Assembly (NCBI RefSeq): GCF_009711975.1 | Contig: NZ_VIKW01000042.1 | Span: 1-34,697, forward strand | Source: Anabaena sp. UHCC 0204 | GTDB taxonomy: Bacteria; Cyanobacteriota; Cyanobacteriia; Cyanobacteriales; Nostocaceae | DNA: 34,697 nucleotides | Direction of reading: 5' to 3' | Shown here: positions 1 through 7,916 of the stretch, piece after piece | Position numbering within the stretch: the stretch's first letter is position 1 | Layout of the letters: each line of letters opens with the position of its first letter | The notes under the pieces: model-generated | What the model saw: only the letters and a program-made list of their open reading frames with translations | Database searches by the model: none | Told to the model about the DNA's origin: nothing | Translations under genes and position numbers: made by a program

Positions 1-8
1 TGTTGAGT

Positions 9-30
9 ATCGCCACTATGGGGTGGCGAT
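9..30. repeat. 8-bp inverted repeat downstream of cysteine synthase
   Basis: ATCGCCAC (9-16) and GTGGCGAT (23-30) form a perfect 8-bp stem with a 6-nt loop, and the right arm runs into a HIP1 octamer (26-33). It lies just past the stop codon of the minus-strand cysteine synthase gene, so it could act as a terminator. However, no T-run follows the stem on the minus strand, so function is uncertain. Confidence 0.4.
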
Positions 31-43
31 CGCTAAAAAACTC

Positions 44-1018
44 CTAATTGATCACTAATCCTTTACTGGCTAACCATTCACTATTAAATATCCGTGATTG
101 ATAGCGAGAACCACTGTCACACAAGATAGTTACAATAGTATGTCCTGGTCCCAATTGTTTAGCTAAAGCCACAGCCGCACCGACATTAATTCCAGTTGAA
201 CCACCCATTAATAAACCATCTTTTCTTAATAGTTGATAAACAACACGCAACGCTTCTGAATCATCAATTTGGATGGCATCATCAATAGGTGCGCCTTCCA
301 TATTAGCCGTAATCCGACTATTACCTATCCCTTCAGTAATGGAATTACCAGAAATTTTGATTTCACCAGTTTTGATATAGCTATATAGTCCACTACCCAA
401 AGGATCAGCAACAATACATTTAACCGCCGGATTTTGTTCTTTTAGGTACATGGCTACACCAGCATAAGTACCACCCGTACCAGTCGCTGCTACCCAACCA
501 TCTATTTTACCGTCGGTCTGTTGCCAAATCTCCCTACCTGTGGTTTCATAATGGGCGAGACGGTTGGCTAAATTATCAAACTGATTAGCCCAAATGGCGT
601 TTTCCATTTCCGCCGCAATTCTACCAGATAATTTGACGTAATTATTCGGATCTTTGTAAGGTACGGCAGGAATAGGACGAACTTCTGCACCCAAGGTAGT
701 CAAAGCATCTATTTTTTCTTGGGATTGGGTATTGGGAATAATAATCAAGCATTTGTAACCTTTGGCATTGCATATATGCGCTAGTCCAATCCCTGTATTC
801 CCCGCAGTTCCTTCCACTACTGTGCCACCAGGTTTCAGGAGTCCTTTTTTTTCTGCATCTTCGATGATGTAAAGTGCAGCCCGATCTTTAACAGAACCAC
901 CAGGGTTCATAAATTCTGCTTTGGCTAAAATTTCACAACCTGTTTCTTCACTAAAACTGTTTAAGCGAATTAATGGTGTGTTACCAATTGTCCCGACAAA
1001 TCCATTTTTGATATCCAT
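44..1018 (-). CDS. cysK: Cysteine synthase (O-acetylserine sulfhydrylase), PLP-dependent
   Basis: This is a cytoplasmic PLP enzyme of the CysK/CBS family, expected to make cysteine from O-acetylserine and sulfide. The PLP-lysine motif NPGGSVKDR is at residues 38-46 (Lys44). The substrate-binding loop [12 protein letters not shown] is at about 69-80, and a GTGGTYAG phosphate-binding loop is in the second half. EGTAGNTG replaces the more usual EPTSGNTG, so a paralogue or cystathionine-beta-synthase-like specificity cannot be excluded. I chose the ATG at 1018 (MDIKNGF, 324 aa), which matches the family length and has an AGGTAG element upstream. The reading frame stays open to 1138, but the extra 40 residues are basic, unlike the family, and span a HIP1 site. 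The next gene is on the same strand about 160 bp upstream, so an operon is unlikely. Confidence 0.9.
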   Translation of the reverse strand: MDIKNGFVGTIGNTPLIRLNSFSEETGCEILAKAEFMNPGGSVKDRAALYIIEDAEKKGLLKPGGTVVEGTAGNTGIGLAHICNAKGYKCLIIIPNTQSQEKIDALTTLGAEVRPIPAVPYKDPNNYVKLSGRIAAEMENAIWANQFDNLANRLAHYETTGREIWQQTDGKIDGWVAATGTGGTYAGVAMYLKEQNPAVKCIVADPLGSGLYSYIKTGEIKISGNSITEGIGNSRITANMEGAPIDDAIQIDDSEALRVVYQLLRKDGLLMGGSTGINVGAAVALAKQLGPGHTIVTILCDSGSRYQSRIFNSEWLASKGLVIN

Positions 1019-1180
1019 GTTGAATCTACCTGAGTTCTTCCCAATCAAATTTTGCCATTTAATCTCAACAAGAGTGCGATCGCTCAAGCCTCTCTTTCTC
1101 AGTTCATTTTTCTGGCTGACAATTTTCCTAACTAGCAACTTACGTTATTAATTTTTAATTCCGTCCTGGGTTTCTCTTCC

Positions 1181-2362
1181 TTAGCTTTGAGATAACCGCT
1201 TTACCTCTGCACCACCTAACATTGTCTGGGCTTTCGCTAACATCTGTGGTATTTTTTCCGCTTGGGGACTGCGAGATAAACATTCTTGCAAATCTAATTC
1301 ATCTAATTTATCAGCTTTATTACCAGGAAACCAAGAACTACCATTACCTAAAAGGTTATAGCGCATTTTTCCATACTCGATCATGTCATAGGCTAAAGCT
1401 AAATTTAACAACCACAAAATCACCCTTATATTTACTCCTCCTGGCGTTTCTTCCCAGGTTGGTAAATTGGTTTCCCAGGTTTTTACCCAATCTTCTCCTA
1501 AATTTTTGATGGCTGCTGACTCCAATCTAGAAATAATTGGTGGTAAAATTTCTGCTGCATTATCTAACAAGTCTAAAGTCTTTAAATGTTCATCAAAATC
1601 AGTTGATTTAGCTGCCCCTATACTCAAAGTATGTACTTGGGAATGACTTAAACAAAATAAATCATTAAACACCATTGGACTCAAAGGCGCACACAAATCA
1701 ACTAATTTCGCTGATGGTTGATATAATAACCCGCCTTTATTAGCTGGACTAATAATAAACACACCCATATCTAATTTATTAGCAGCTTCAATAGCAGGCC
1801 AATTCCATTGATTAATATAGTACCAATGCAAATTTACATAGTCGAATTGATTAGTATTAATTGTCTTTATAATTATCTCTGTGGGCGCATGGGTAGAAAA
1901 GCCAATAGATCGAACTTTACCCTCCAGTTGTAACTGTTTGGCAACCTCTAAACAACCATCTTTACGAATACTATGATCTAAAGTTTCCGCATTATTAATT
2001 CCATGTAAACCCAATAAATCAACATAATCTAATTGCAGATAAGCCAAAGATTTCTCAAACGTCTTGCGGAATTCTTGAGAATCTGCATGAGGAGAAACTT
2101 TAGTTTGCACAATTAAGTTTTCGCGGGGAAACTGCGGCAGAATTTTTCCTAATTGCATTTCCGATGTTCCATAACCTCGTGCAGTTTCAATGTGATTAAT
2201 TCCTAGTTCTAATGAACGACGAATTACCGCTTCTAAGTTTTCTTGATTATCCGTTGGAATTTCTTCAGGTTCGACATCTTGCCATTTATATTGATATCGC
2301 ATTCCCCCGCAGGAAAAAACGGGCATTTGTAGTTCTGTTCGGCCAAAGCGTCTATATAGCAT
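1181..2362 (-). CDS. Aldo/keto reductase family oxidoreductase, COG1453-like, with cysteine-less C-terminal domain
   Basis: This 393-aa protein has an N-terminal AKR TIM barrel (about 1-265). Three of the four tetrad residues are visible: Tyr64 (ARGYG), Lys88 (QTKV) and His120 (LGLHG). The usual Asp is Glu59 (HIETARGYG). It probably reduces carbonyls with NAD(P)H; the substrate is unknown. The tail (about 290-385) keeps the shape of the ferredoxin-like domain of COG1453 proteins, with a PGGVNIRVILWLLN segment and a later DLQECLSRSPQAEKIPQML segment. The Cys clusters that normally bind two 4Fe-4S centres are gone; only one Cys (361) remains there. The ATG at 2362 gives the expected AKR N-terminus (YRRFGRTEL). 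No clear Shine-Dalgarno is seen. Confidence 0.85.
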   Translation of the reverse strand: MLYRRFGRTELQMPVFSCGGMRYQYKWQDVEPEEIPTDNQENLEAVIRRSLELGINHIETARGYGTSEMQLGKILPQFPRENLIVQTKVSPHADSQEFRKTFEKSLAYLQLDYVDLLGLHGINNAETLDHSIRKDGCLEVAKQLQLEGKVRSIGFSTHAPTEIIIKTINTNQFDYVNLHWYYINQWNWPAIEAANKLDMGVFIISPANKGGLLYQPSAKLVDLCAPLSPMVFNDLFCLSHSQVHTLSIGAAKSTDFDEHLKTLDLLDNAAEILPPIISRLESAAIKNLGEDWVKTWETNLPTWEETPGGVNIRVILWLLNLALAYDMIEYGKMRYNLLGNGSSWFPGNKADKLDELDLQECLSRSPQAEKIPQMLAKAQTMLGGAEVKRLSQS

Positions 2363-2439
2363 CGGTGAATTATGACAATGGAGAATTGATAATTGACAAT
2401 TATTTATCTGTGTCTATGCAGCTTCATTTTAATTTGATA

Positions 2440-2555
2440 TATAGCAATTCCCATTTTAGTGAGGTACAAGTAGCAAGAATTAACCGCAGATGGAAGAGGA
2501 TAAACGCAGATTAACGCAGATGAATTTGTACCTCGTTAGACTGAGAAATGCTATA
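2440..2555. repeat. MITE-like element with ~30-bp terminal inverted repeats
   Basis: A 116-bp element lies in the gap between rpiA and the aldo/keto reductase. The left arm (2440-2469) and the reverse complement of the right arm (2526-2555) agree at about 24 of 30 positions. The outer ends are TATAGCA...TGCTATA, and GAGGTACAA/TTGTACCTC sits at the inner ends. The centre carries repeats of CGCAGAT (about 2485-2521), a motif common in cyanobacterial intergenic DNA. It is non-coding. A TA duplication at the ends is possible but not provable here. The rest of the 2363-2659 gap shows nothing else clear. Confidence 0.7.
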
Positions 2556-2659
2556 AGCTGGGAAAAAGGTAATTAGTAAAGAGGGTAATTAATCTTCATT
2601 TTCTTCCTCTCACTTATCCCTTTTTCCCTAACTAGGAACTGATGGGATGAGGTGAGAAT

Positions 2660-3370
2660 TTAAAGTTGTCGTACTACTGGTTTACCGTCAATAACTTCAC
2701 CCACAAGAACGACATCTGCACAATTAACGAAAATACCATTTTCGAGAACACCGGGAATGTTATTCAGGGTTTTTTCTAGGTTTGCAGGGTCATCAATATT
2801 ATCAAATGTGACATCTAAAACCATGTTACCTTGGTCAGTGATGACTGGTCCAGCTTTTCTTACACCCATACGCAGTTCTGGCTTACCACCAAGGGCTTTA
2901 ATGGCATTAGTAACGGGGGTAAGTGCCATGGGAATGACTTCTACAGGGACAGCAAACACAGAACCCAGTTTGTCTACTAACTTACCGCTATCAACGACAA
3001 CAATAAATTGAGCGGCTAGGTAATCTACAACTTTTTCGCGGGTATGTGCTGCACCACCACCTTTAATCAAGTTTTTGTAGGGGTCTACTTCATCTGCTCC
3101 ATCTATGGCAATATCAATATGGTCTACAGCGTCTAAAGTGGTAAGAGGAACGCCATACTCTTTTGCTAAAACTTCTGATTGAAATGAGGTGGGGATACCG
3201 ACAATATCTTTGAGTTCTCCTGATTGGAGACGTTCTCCTAAATACTGAATTGTGTAAGCTGTGGTTGAACCTGTACCCAAACCAACTATTGAACCGGATT
3301 TTACCAAATTGGCGGCGGCTTTACCAACTTCTTGCTTCATCAATTTAACTGGATCTGCGGGGATTGACAT
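2660..3370 (-). CDS. rpiA: Ribose-5-phosphate isomerase A
   Basis: This cytoplasmic enzyme interconverts ribose-5-phosphate and ribulose-5-phosphate in the pentose phosphate and Calvin cycles. Family motifs are all present: the [10 protein letters not shown] phosphate loop (30-39), DGADEVD (90-96, with Asp90 and Asp93) and [11 protein letters not shown] (103-113, with Lys103 and Glu112 as the expected catalytic pair). The length (236 aa) is normal. The ATG at 3370 is well supported by AGGAG about 8 nt upstream on the message. It reads alone, with a 297-bp gap to the next gene downstream. Confidence 0.97.
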   Translation of the reverse strand: MSIPADPVKLMKQEVGKAAANLVKSGSIVGLGTGSTTAYTIQYLGERLQSGELKDIVGIPTSFQSEVLAKEYGVPLTTLDAVDHIDIAIDGADEVDPYKNLIKGGGAAHTREKVVDYLAAQFIVVVDSGKLVDKLGSVFAVPVEVIPMALTPVTNAIKALGGKPELRMGVRKAGPVITDQGNMVLDVTFDNIDDPANLEKTLNNIPGVLENGIFVNCADVVLVGEVIDGKPVVRQL

Positions 3371-3433
3371 TCTTTAACTCCTGAAAAATTAATTGTATGG
3401 AAGATACTGTCACAGCCGACTATACTACAAAAT

Positions 3434-3454
3434 TGGTAATGGGTAATGGGTAAT
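3434..3454. repeat. Heptanucleotide tandem repeat (STRR type), three units
   Basis: Three adjacent 7-bp units (TGGTAAT, GGGTAAT, GGGTAAT) lie in the gap between rpiA and the SLH gene. Short tandemly repeated heptamers are a known feature of heterocystous cyanobacterial genomes. No function is inferred. Confidence 0.6.
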
Positions 3455-3481
3455 TGATCAGATAGTAAATATAATTTTTTT

Positions 3482-3593
3482 GGCGTTGCTGAATTAGGGT
3501 ATGAAATTCAAAAATCAATGATTTCAAACTCTTACTCTCTGTAGACTCTGCGCCTCTGCGTGAAACAAAATCATACTCTTAATCAGCAACACC
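3482..3593. mobile_element. MITE-like element with ~23-bp TIRs and 8-bp target duplication
   Basis: This 112-bp non-coding element begins GGCGTTGCTGA and ends TCAGCAACACC. The terminal inverted repeats (3482-3504 and 3571-3593) match at about 19 of 23 positions. It is flanked by an exact 8-bp direct repeat ATTTTTTT (3474-3481 and 3594-3601), as expected for a transposase-made target duplication. The interior contains a CTCTGCGCCTCTGCGTGAAA tract that recurs in cyanobacterial genomes. No transposase is encoded, so it would need one in trans. Its caveat is that the duplicated target is a low-complexity T-run. Confidence 0.75.
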
Positions 3594-3707
3594 ATTTTTT
3601 TGAATTATACCATGAAATTATAGTAACTAAGTTATCTAAGAAATTAGCAACTTTAACTATAAAATCAACGTCAAGATTAGAAATGCAATTATAAAATAAT
3701 CGTCAAC

Positions 3708-4379
3708 ATGAAAAAATTACTCAGTACATTGACATTAATAACATTACTGCAAACATCTCCTCTTTTGGCACAGGAACAATCATCGGAAACAATACCTCAG
3801 ACAAGTTCAGAGTATATACAAAAGGTGATTGATTCTAAGTTAATGGATAATTTGCCTGATGGTCAATTTTATGCAGAAAGGTTAATTAGTCGGGCCGAAT
3901 TAGCGTCAATTTTGGTAAAGGCATTCTATTTGGATAAACGGCCAATTACTCAAAAGAAAAACTCTGTATTTATACCTGATGTTCCTCGTTCTCATTGGGC
4001 GTATCAAGATATTCAAGTAGTTTTAAAAACAGATATTATGAAGGGTTATCGGGGAAATATGTTTTTCCCCAATCAAAGGGTAACTAGGGCGGAAGGTTTA
4101 GCAATTTTTGCTCAAGCTTATGGGGTTTTTCAATTTCCTGATAATACCGTGAATGAAATTCTTGCACCACATCCAGATGCAAAAAATATACCTGATTGGG
4201 CGAGAAAGGCGATCGCTACAGTAGTCGCTGAGGAATTTATTAATATGGATACACAAGGTAATATCTACCCACTCCGTCCCATGACACGAGGCGATTTAGC
4301 TTATGTATTGAGTAAATATTTGCAACGACAAAAGCCGCAATCAGTAACTCCTGTAGTTCCCAAGATTAATCCATTTTGA
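3708..4379 (+). CDS. Secreted SLH-domain protein
   Basis: A 223-aa exported protein. A signal peptide (MKKLLSTLTLITLL..., cleavage near residues 20-22, after LLA) is followed by three S-layer-homology-like segments: about 38-80, 88-140 (FIPDVPRSHWAYQDIQVV at 88-105) and 155-207 (IPDWARKAIA). Each ends in the typical TRAE/TRGD-like helix start (SRAEL, TRAEG, TRGDL). SLH domains usually bind pyruvylated cell-wall polymers. With no other domain, this may be a small periplasmic or cell-wall-anchored structural protein. There is no porin barrel, so it is not an SLH-OprB porin. The N-terminal methionine is followed directly by the signal peptide. No clear Shine-Dalgarno is visible. Confidence 0.8.
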   Translation: MKKLLSTLTLITLLQTSPLLAQEQSSETIPQTSSEYIQKVIDSKLMDNLPDGQFYAERLISRAELASILVKAFYLDKRPITQKKNSVFIPDVPRSHWAYQDIQVVLKTDIMKGYRGNMFFPNQRVTRAEGLAIFAQAYGVFQFPDNTVNEILAPHPDAKNIPDWARKAIATVVAEEFINMDTQGNIYPLRPMTRGDLAYVLSKYLQRQKPQSVTPVVPKINPF

Positions 4380-4413
4380 GATGATTTTTAATTGAGACTT
4401 ACTAATAGTTTTG

Positions 4414-4516
4414 GGCGAATATAATAGAGCCTACTACATGGACTAAAATTTAAAAATCAATAGTTCCCAACCCACGGAGGTGGGTTTTGTCTGTGTAGCC
4501 GTGAATTATATTCGCC
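4414..4516. repeat. MITE-like palindromic element between convergent genes
   Basis: GGCGAATATAAT (4414-4425) and ATTATATTCGCC (4505-4516) are perfect 12-bp inverted ends of a 103-bp non-coding element. An internal hairpin lies at 4469-4486. The left end lies 35 bp past the SLH stop and the right end 4 bp from the stop of the ABC1 kinase gene. Inserted between convergent genes, it may have been recruited as a shared transcription stop. No target duplication is obvious. Confidence 0.65.
4469..4488 (+). terminator. Hairpin plus T-run, likely terminator for the SLH gene
   Basis: AACCCAC (4469-4475) and GTGGGTT (4480-4486) form a perfect 7-bp stem with a 4-nt loop, followed by T residues. It sits about 90 bp after the SLH stop codon and inside the 4414-4516 element. 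Confidence 0.5.
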
Positions 4517-4520
4517 AGGG

Positions 4521-6542
4521 TTAGTTTTTAGTAATTTCTGATTTCACATTTTCATCAGACGCTAATAATTCCCGAATTATGCGAGTCATAGCTTTTTGCG
4601 TCACACGACTAGCAATTTGTTGACCTAAAAGCTGGACTCCTGGATTAACAATTATTTGGGCTAATTGAGGCGCTAATTTTGTCGCATCAAACCCTTTAGT
4701 TTCTCTCAAAATACCAGCAATACGTTTAATATATTCTAAAGTTTGTTGTTGTTCAACTGTTGCTGATGGGATTTGATTTACGGCTGTTAATCCTATCCTT
4801 TCTCGGAGGATGTATGTCAAATTATGCAAAGCATTTTTACTAACTGCATCTACACTATTGAAAAATTCATCAACTAATCTCTCACGAATAAATGAACCCC
4901 GTTCAGAAGAGAGAAATTCTACACCTTGATTAACAACTAAATTCAGATCATATTCTTGGTTACTACGGGCATTTTTTAACAAGTTTTCCAAACGATTCCA
5001 GCGGAATTTACCATCTTTAAACAGTAATTCTTGTAATGATGTTCTTAACTCATCAGCGGGATCTGTTAATAGCCTTTTCGCAACATAAGGATAGGCTTCA
5101 CTGAGAACCTTAAAATTGGGATCTATATAAATTGCAATCCCTTCTAAGGTGACAAGAGAACGAATAATTAAAGCGTAATATGGTGGAACACGGAAAGGAT
5201 ATTCATACATTAAAGCTGATAAATCATCGGTAATGCTTTTAATATTCAAATCCGCTACACTTGCACCTTGAGCATTAGCAAATACTTTTGCAAAAGCAGG
5301 AATGATGGGGGTAAGGTCTGTTTCTGGGGTGAGAAATTCTAACTTTACATAGTCTTTGGCTAAACTATCAAATTCCCGATTAACAACGTGAACGATCGCT
5401 TCAATTAAACCATAACGTTGGGCTGGTTTAACTTCGCTCATCATCCCAAAATCGAGATAAGCTAATTTACCATCCATCGTCGCTAATAAGTTACCTGGAT
5501 GAGGATCAGCGTGAAAAAATCCATGTTCTAATAATTGACGCAGAGAACACTGTACACCAACCTCAATTAAATACCGGGCATTGATTCCCAAAGCGGTAAT
5601 TTTTTCTGGTTGAGTTAATTTGATCCCGTTAATCCACTCCATCGTTAAAACGCGACGGTTGGTGTATTCCCAGTAAATTTTTGGTACATAAATATCCTTC
5701 ATGTGACCATATAATTCAAAAAAGCGTTCTGCATTTTCGCCTTCATGAATATAATCCATTTCTTCAAAAATGCGATCGCCCAACTCATCCAAAATCCCAA
5801 CTAAATCACTACGTACCCGTTTCACTTGGCGCTGAACCCAACCAGCTAATTTCCGTAAAATATACAAATCTATAGTAATTCGTTCCCGTAAATCTGGGCG
5901 CTGTACCTTAATCGCTACTTCTTCACCAGTTTTTAATTTTCCTCTATATACCTGTCCCAAAGAAGCCGCCGCAATCGGTTGAGCAGACAATTCTGCATAA
6001 ATCTCTGTCGGTGGCGCTCCTAGCTCTTCTTCAATAAACTGGTAAGCTATCTCATTCGGAAAAGCTGGTAATTGATCTTGGAGTCTAGTTAACTCTTCTA
6101 AGTAAGTTGGTGGTACTAAATCTGGCCTAGTAGATAAAGCCTGACCAATTTTAATGTAAGCAGGTCCCAACTTTGTTAATAATTCTCTGAGTTGAATGGC
6201 TCGACGACGTTCATTTTTAACCAAAATTCCCCATTGCTTGTCCCACCACAACCCAAATGCAAAGGAAAGAGTTGGTTTCAAAACCGTCACAATTCGCCTT
6301 AAAACTTGCAGAAATCGCCCACGATACTGTTCTTGTATTTCTACCGGATCATAAAGCACCGTCTCAGGTTCAGATCCTGCTGTCACCCGCGCCTGATGTC
6401 TTGGCTGTTTAGAGACTTCCGCCGATTTGATTACTAAAGTCTGTGTACCTTTTTCCGCTACTACTTCAATCACGGACAATTCGCCTCCGCGACTGTCCTC
6501 CTGACTTGTTCGAGAACTAGGGGGAAGTGTCTTAACCATCAT
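4521..6542 (-). CDS. ABC1/UbiB-family atypical protein kinase-like protein
   Basis: This 673-aa member of the ABC1/ADCK/UbiB family is linked in bacteria and plastids to prenylquinone synthesis or homeostasis. The client pathway here is unknown. Motifs in order are the family-specific KIGQ (131-134), the alanine-rich nucleotide loop AAAS (191-194), the VAIK lysine (Lys212), HADPHPGN catalytic loop (344-351) and DFG (364-366). The first ~75 residues are charged and unconserved-looking. The C-terminal 250 residues are helical and lack a recognisable extra domain. Two adjacent ATG codons start the gene at 6542/6539. Its 3' end converges with the SLH gene. Confidence 0.9.
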   Translation of the reverse strand: MMVKTLPPSSRTSQEDSRGGELSVIEVVAEKGTQTLVIKSAEVSKQPRHQARVTAGSEPETVLYDPVEIQEQYRGRFLQVLRRIVTVLKPTLSFAFGLWWDKQWGILVKNERRRAIQLRELLTKLGPAYIKIGQALSTRPDLVPPTYLEELTRLQDQLPAFPNEIAYQFIEEELGAPPTEIYAELSAQPIAAASLGQVYRGKLKTGEEVAIKVQRPDLRERITIDLYILRKLAGWVQRQVKRVRSDLVGILDELGDRIFEEMDYIHEGENAERFFELYGHMKDIYVPKIYWEYTNRRVLTMEWINGIKLTQPEKITALGINARYLIEVGVQCSLRQLLEHGFFHADPHPGNLLATMDGKLAYLDFGMMSEVKPAQRYGLIEAIVHVVNREFDSLAKDYVKLEFLTPETDLTPIIPAFAKVFANAQGASVADLNIKSITDDLSALMYEYPFRVPPYYALIIRSLVTLEGIAIYIDPNFKVLSEAYPYVAKRLLTDPADELRTSLQELLFKDGKFRWNRLENLLKNARSNQEYDLNLVVNQGVEFLSSERGSFIRERLVDEFFNSVDAVSKNALHNLTYILRERIGLTAVNQIPSATVEQQQTLEYIKRIAGILRETKGFDATKLAPQLAQIIVNPGVQLLGQQIASRVTQKAMTRIIRELLASDENVKSEITKN

Positions 6543-6658
6543 GAAGAAGCCACCAGTTAAATCAACGTTGTTAAATATTGTAACAATATCTTGTCTTTTT
6601 AGGATATATTCAACACTAAATCAGGGAAAATTTAACAGATGAATAAAATCAGCAAGAA

Positions 6659-6685
6659 ACAGGGGCTTACAGCAGTAAGCCCTGT
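6659..6685. terminator. GC-rich hairpin downstream of the BON lipoprotein gene
   Basis: ACAGGGGCTTAC and GTAAGCCCTGT pair around an AGCA loop with one bulged G. It lies about 90 bp past the stop codon of the minus-strand BON gene, with a weak T-rich stretch after the stem on that strand. It is a plausible terminator protecting the promoter region of the ABC1 kinase gene. Confidence 0.4.
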
Positions 6686-6703
6686 AAAGATTTTAATCTG
6701 AAG

Positions 6704-6762
6704 TTATACCAATTTGAAAAATAGATAATTGCCAAGCCAATTCAAAATTCCAAATGGTATAA
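6704..6762. repeat. Short inverted-repeat element
   Basis: TTATACCAATTTG (6704-6716) and CAAATGGTATAA (6751-6762) are inverted copies differing by one base deletion. They enclose 34 bp containing two AAGCCAATT-like tracts. The 59-bp unit is MITE-like in form; it could also fold as part of the 3' end of the BON message. Confidence 0.45.
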
Positions 6763-6772
6763 AATAGTTTAA

Positions 6773-7225
6773 CTACGGCTTTTTATCAGTCTTCACCTTA
6801 GCTTCTACCTTGACAGTTTTTACGCCTACTACTTCCTTGATCAAAGTTTCAGCCTGTACGATTTCTTCCTTAGAAGTTGCTGTTCCTGTCAGGGTAATCT
6901 CACCATCTTTATTGACTACTGACAAATTATTTCCTGGTAAACCCTCTTTCAGCTTCTTACTAACTTCGGTTTTTAAGTCCATTGTCGACATCGGAGTTGC
7001 AGTCGGAGTTGCAGTCGGTGTTGTAGTCGGTGTTGCAGTTGGAGTTGCAGTCGGTGTTGCAGTCGGTGTTGCAGTAACCTGCGTAATATCAGAAGCTGGT
7101 TTTGCCGGCACAGAAAGAGTTTCATTAGTACCCGTAGTCTCAGAACCAGTCTTTGGTGGTTCTTGACAACCAACCATACCAACTACCAAAACGCTACTAA
7201 ATAAAAAGGGAATTAGCTTTTTCAT
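6773..7225 (-). CDS. BON-domain lipoprotein with Thr/Ala-Pro repeat linker
   Basis: Starting at the ATG at 7225 gives a 150-aa protein beginning MKKLIPFLFSSVLVVG with a lipobox-like MVGC (Cys20). This start is set by a strong GGAGA about 7 nt upstream; an in-frame start at 7288 would only add an unlikely leader. After the Cys comes a Ser/Thr-rich stretch, then a TPTA-type repeat (about 53-78), then one BON domain (about 82-144, ending in a GVKTVKVEAKV strand). BON domains are found in periplasmic and membrane-associated proteins such as OsmY. A tethered periplasmic or outer-membrane location is inferred. The repeat is coded by a 12-bp tandem array and may vary in length between strains. Confidence 0.75.
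   Translation of the reverse strand: MKKLIPFLFSSVLVVGMVGCQEPPKTGSETTGTNETLSVPAKPASDITQVTATPTATPTATPTATPTTTPTATPTATPMSTMDLKTEVSKKLKEGLPGNNLSVVNKDGEITLTGTATSKEEIVQAETLIKEVVGVKTVKVEAKVKTDKKP
6993..7076. repeat. 12-bp tandem repeat inside the BON lipoprotein gene, seven units
   Basis: Seven consecutive 12-bp units of consensus GGTGTTGCAGTC (variants GGAGTTGCAGTC, GGTGTTGTAGTC) encode the Thr-Pro-Thr-Ala spacer. The unit is a multiple of three, so copy-number change keeps the frame. Confidence 0.85.
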
Positions 7226-7425
7226 GTTTATCTCCAAAATTGAGTGCTTGAGGTAATGGATTTTACTGTGAGTGATGCTGAGGAGCAAATCTTAAAAAAA
7301 AGAATTAAATTGCTACACCCAAAAGTCATAAATCAAACACCCAGATAACTGACAATAAGACAACTTTCCAATAACTAAATTAAAACGCCATTCTTGAAAA
7401 GAGCCAATGAGACATCAACCGAATA

Positions 7426-7510
7426 TATAGCAGGTGACAGGGCGGGAAAGTTTTTTTGTGTCTTTGTTTTATCATGAGTTAATGTCCTAGCCACCTTAGC
7501 AGTTGCTATA
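7426..7510. repeat. Possible MITE with TATAGCA/TGCTATA ends
   Basis: TATAGCA at 7426-7432 and TGCTATA at 7504-7510 are perfect 7-bp inverted ends around an 85-bp segment that includes CAGGTGACAG and TAGCCACCTTAGCAGT. The same 7-bp ends bound the 2440-2555 element. Internal matching is weak, so this is tentative. Confidence 0.35.
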
Positions 7511-7730
7511 AATATGCTGCATTATCAAGAACTTTTTAGAAACGCTCCATAGGTAGGTATTCTCAATGCTACTGTTCCGGCGATGTCTATATGAATTGTA
7601 CTCATGGCTATAGACTAATAATCCGTTGATTTTCTCAGGTAGCCACTATCTCTATATTCTTCACCATAGAGACTCAGCCGTATCTTTTCCTGGACTGGGG
7701 AATTTTCTTCCTTCTTCTTAACTCCTGAAT

Positions 7731-7749
7731 GGGCGCAGACCCTGCGCCC
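7731..7749. repeat. Perfect GC-rich hairpin
   Basis: GGGCGCAG (7731-7738) and CTGCGCCC (7742-7749) form an 8-bp stem with a 3-nt loop, markedly GC-rich against AT-rich surroundings. Similar GGGCGCAGRCCCTGCGCCC palindromes recur in cyanobacterial spacers. It may be a repeat or part of an RNA; no T-run follows. Confidence 0.5.
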
Positions 7750-7839
7750 CTACCTCCTCTTTCCTCAAAATATCTCAACAAGAGAGGAAATTGCACCTGA
7801 ATGGTTCGGTTATACCACTTTCATTAGGACACTAATAAC

Positions 7840-7845
7840 TATAAT
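7840..7845 (+). promoter_or_regulatory. Candidate -10 box upstream of the histidine kinase gene
   Basis: TATAAT lies about 70 bp before the GTG start at 7917. The match to a -35 box (CTTTCA at 7818-7823, 16-bp spacing) is poor, so this rests on the -10 only. Confidence 0.3.
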
Positions 7846-7916
7846 CTCATAAATATAGAGTGCAATATCTACCCTAGCAAACATTAGCTGCTGAAGCAAT
7901 CAAGGGGTGAAAACCT

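Larger units (their letters stand above)
7226..7916. other. 691-bp intergenic region without a recognisable gene
   Basis: No convincing reading frame was found on either strand. The region holds a possible 85-bp inverted-repeat element (7426-7510), a perfect GC hairpin (7731-7749) and a weak promoter-like box (7840-7845) before the histidine kinase gene. It also contains promoters for the divergent BON gene by inference. A small RNA is possible but I cannot name one. Confidence 0.5.

Noticed and set aside
1019-1138. A 40-residue N-terminal extension of the cysteine synthase
   Set aside because: It has no family similarity, spans a HIP1 site, and the internal ATG at 1018 gives the normal family length.
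6810-7166. A 118-aa plus-strand reading frame rich in Gly-Val repeats
   Set aside because: It is the antisense of the BON gene; the repeats come from the 12-bp array and the true strand has a lipobox, ribosome site and BON domain.
7585-7615. A GTCTATA/TATAGAC hairpin as a regulatory RNA element
   Set aside because: A 7-bp AT-rich stem with a 17-nt loop is expected by chance and no conserved motif surrounds it.
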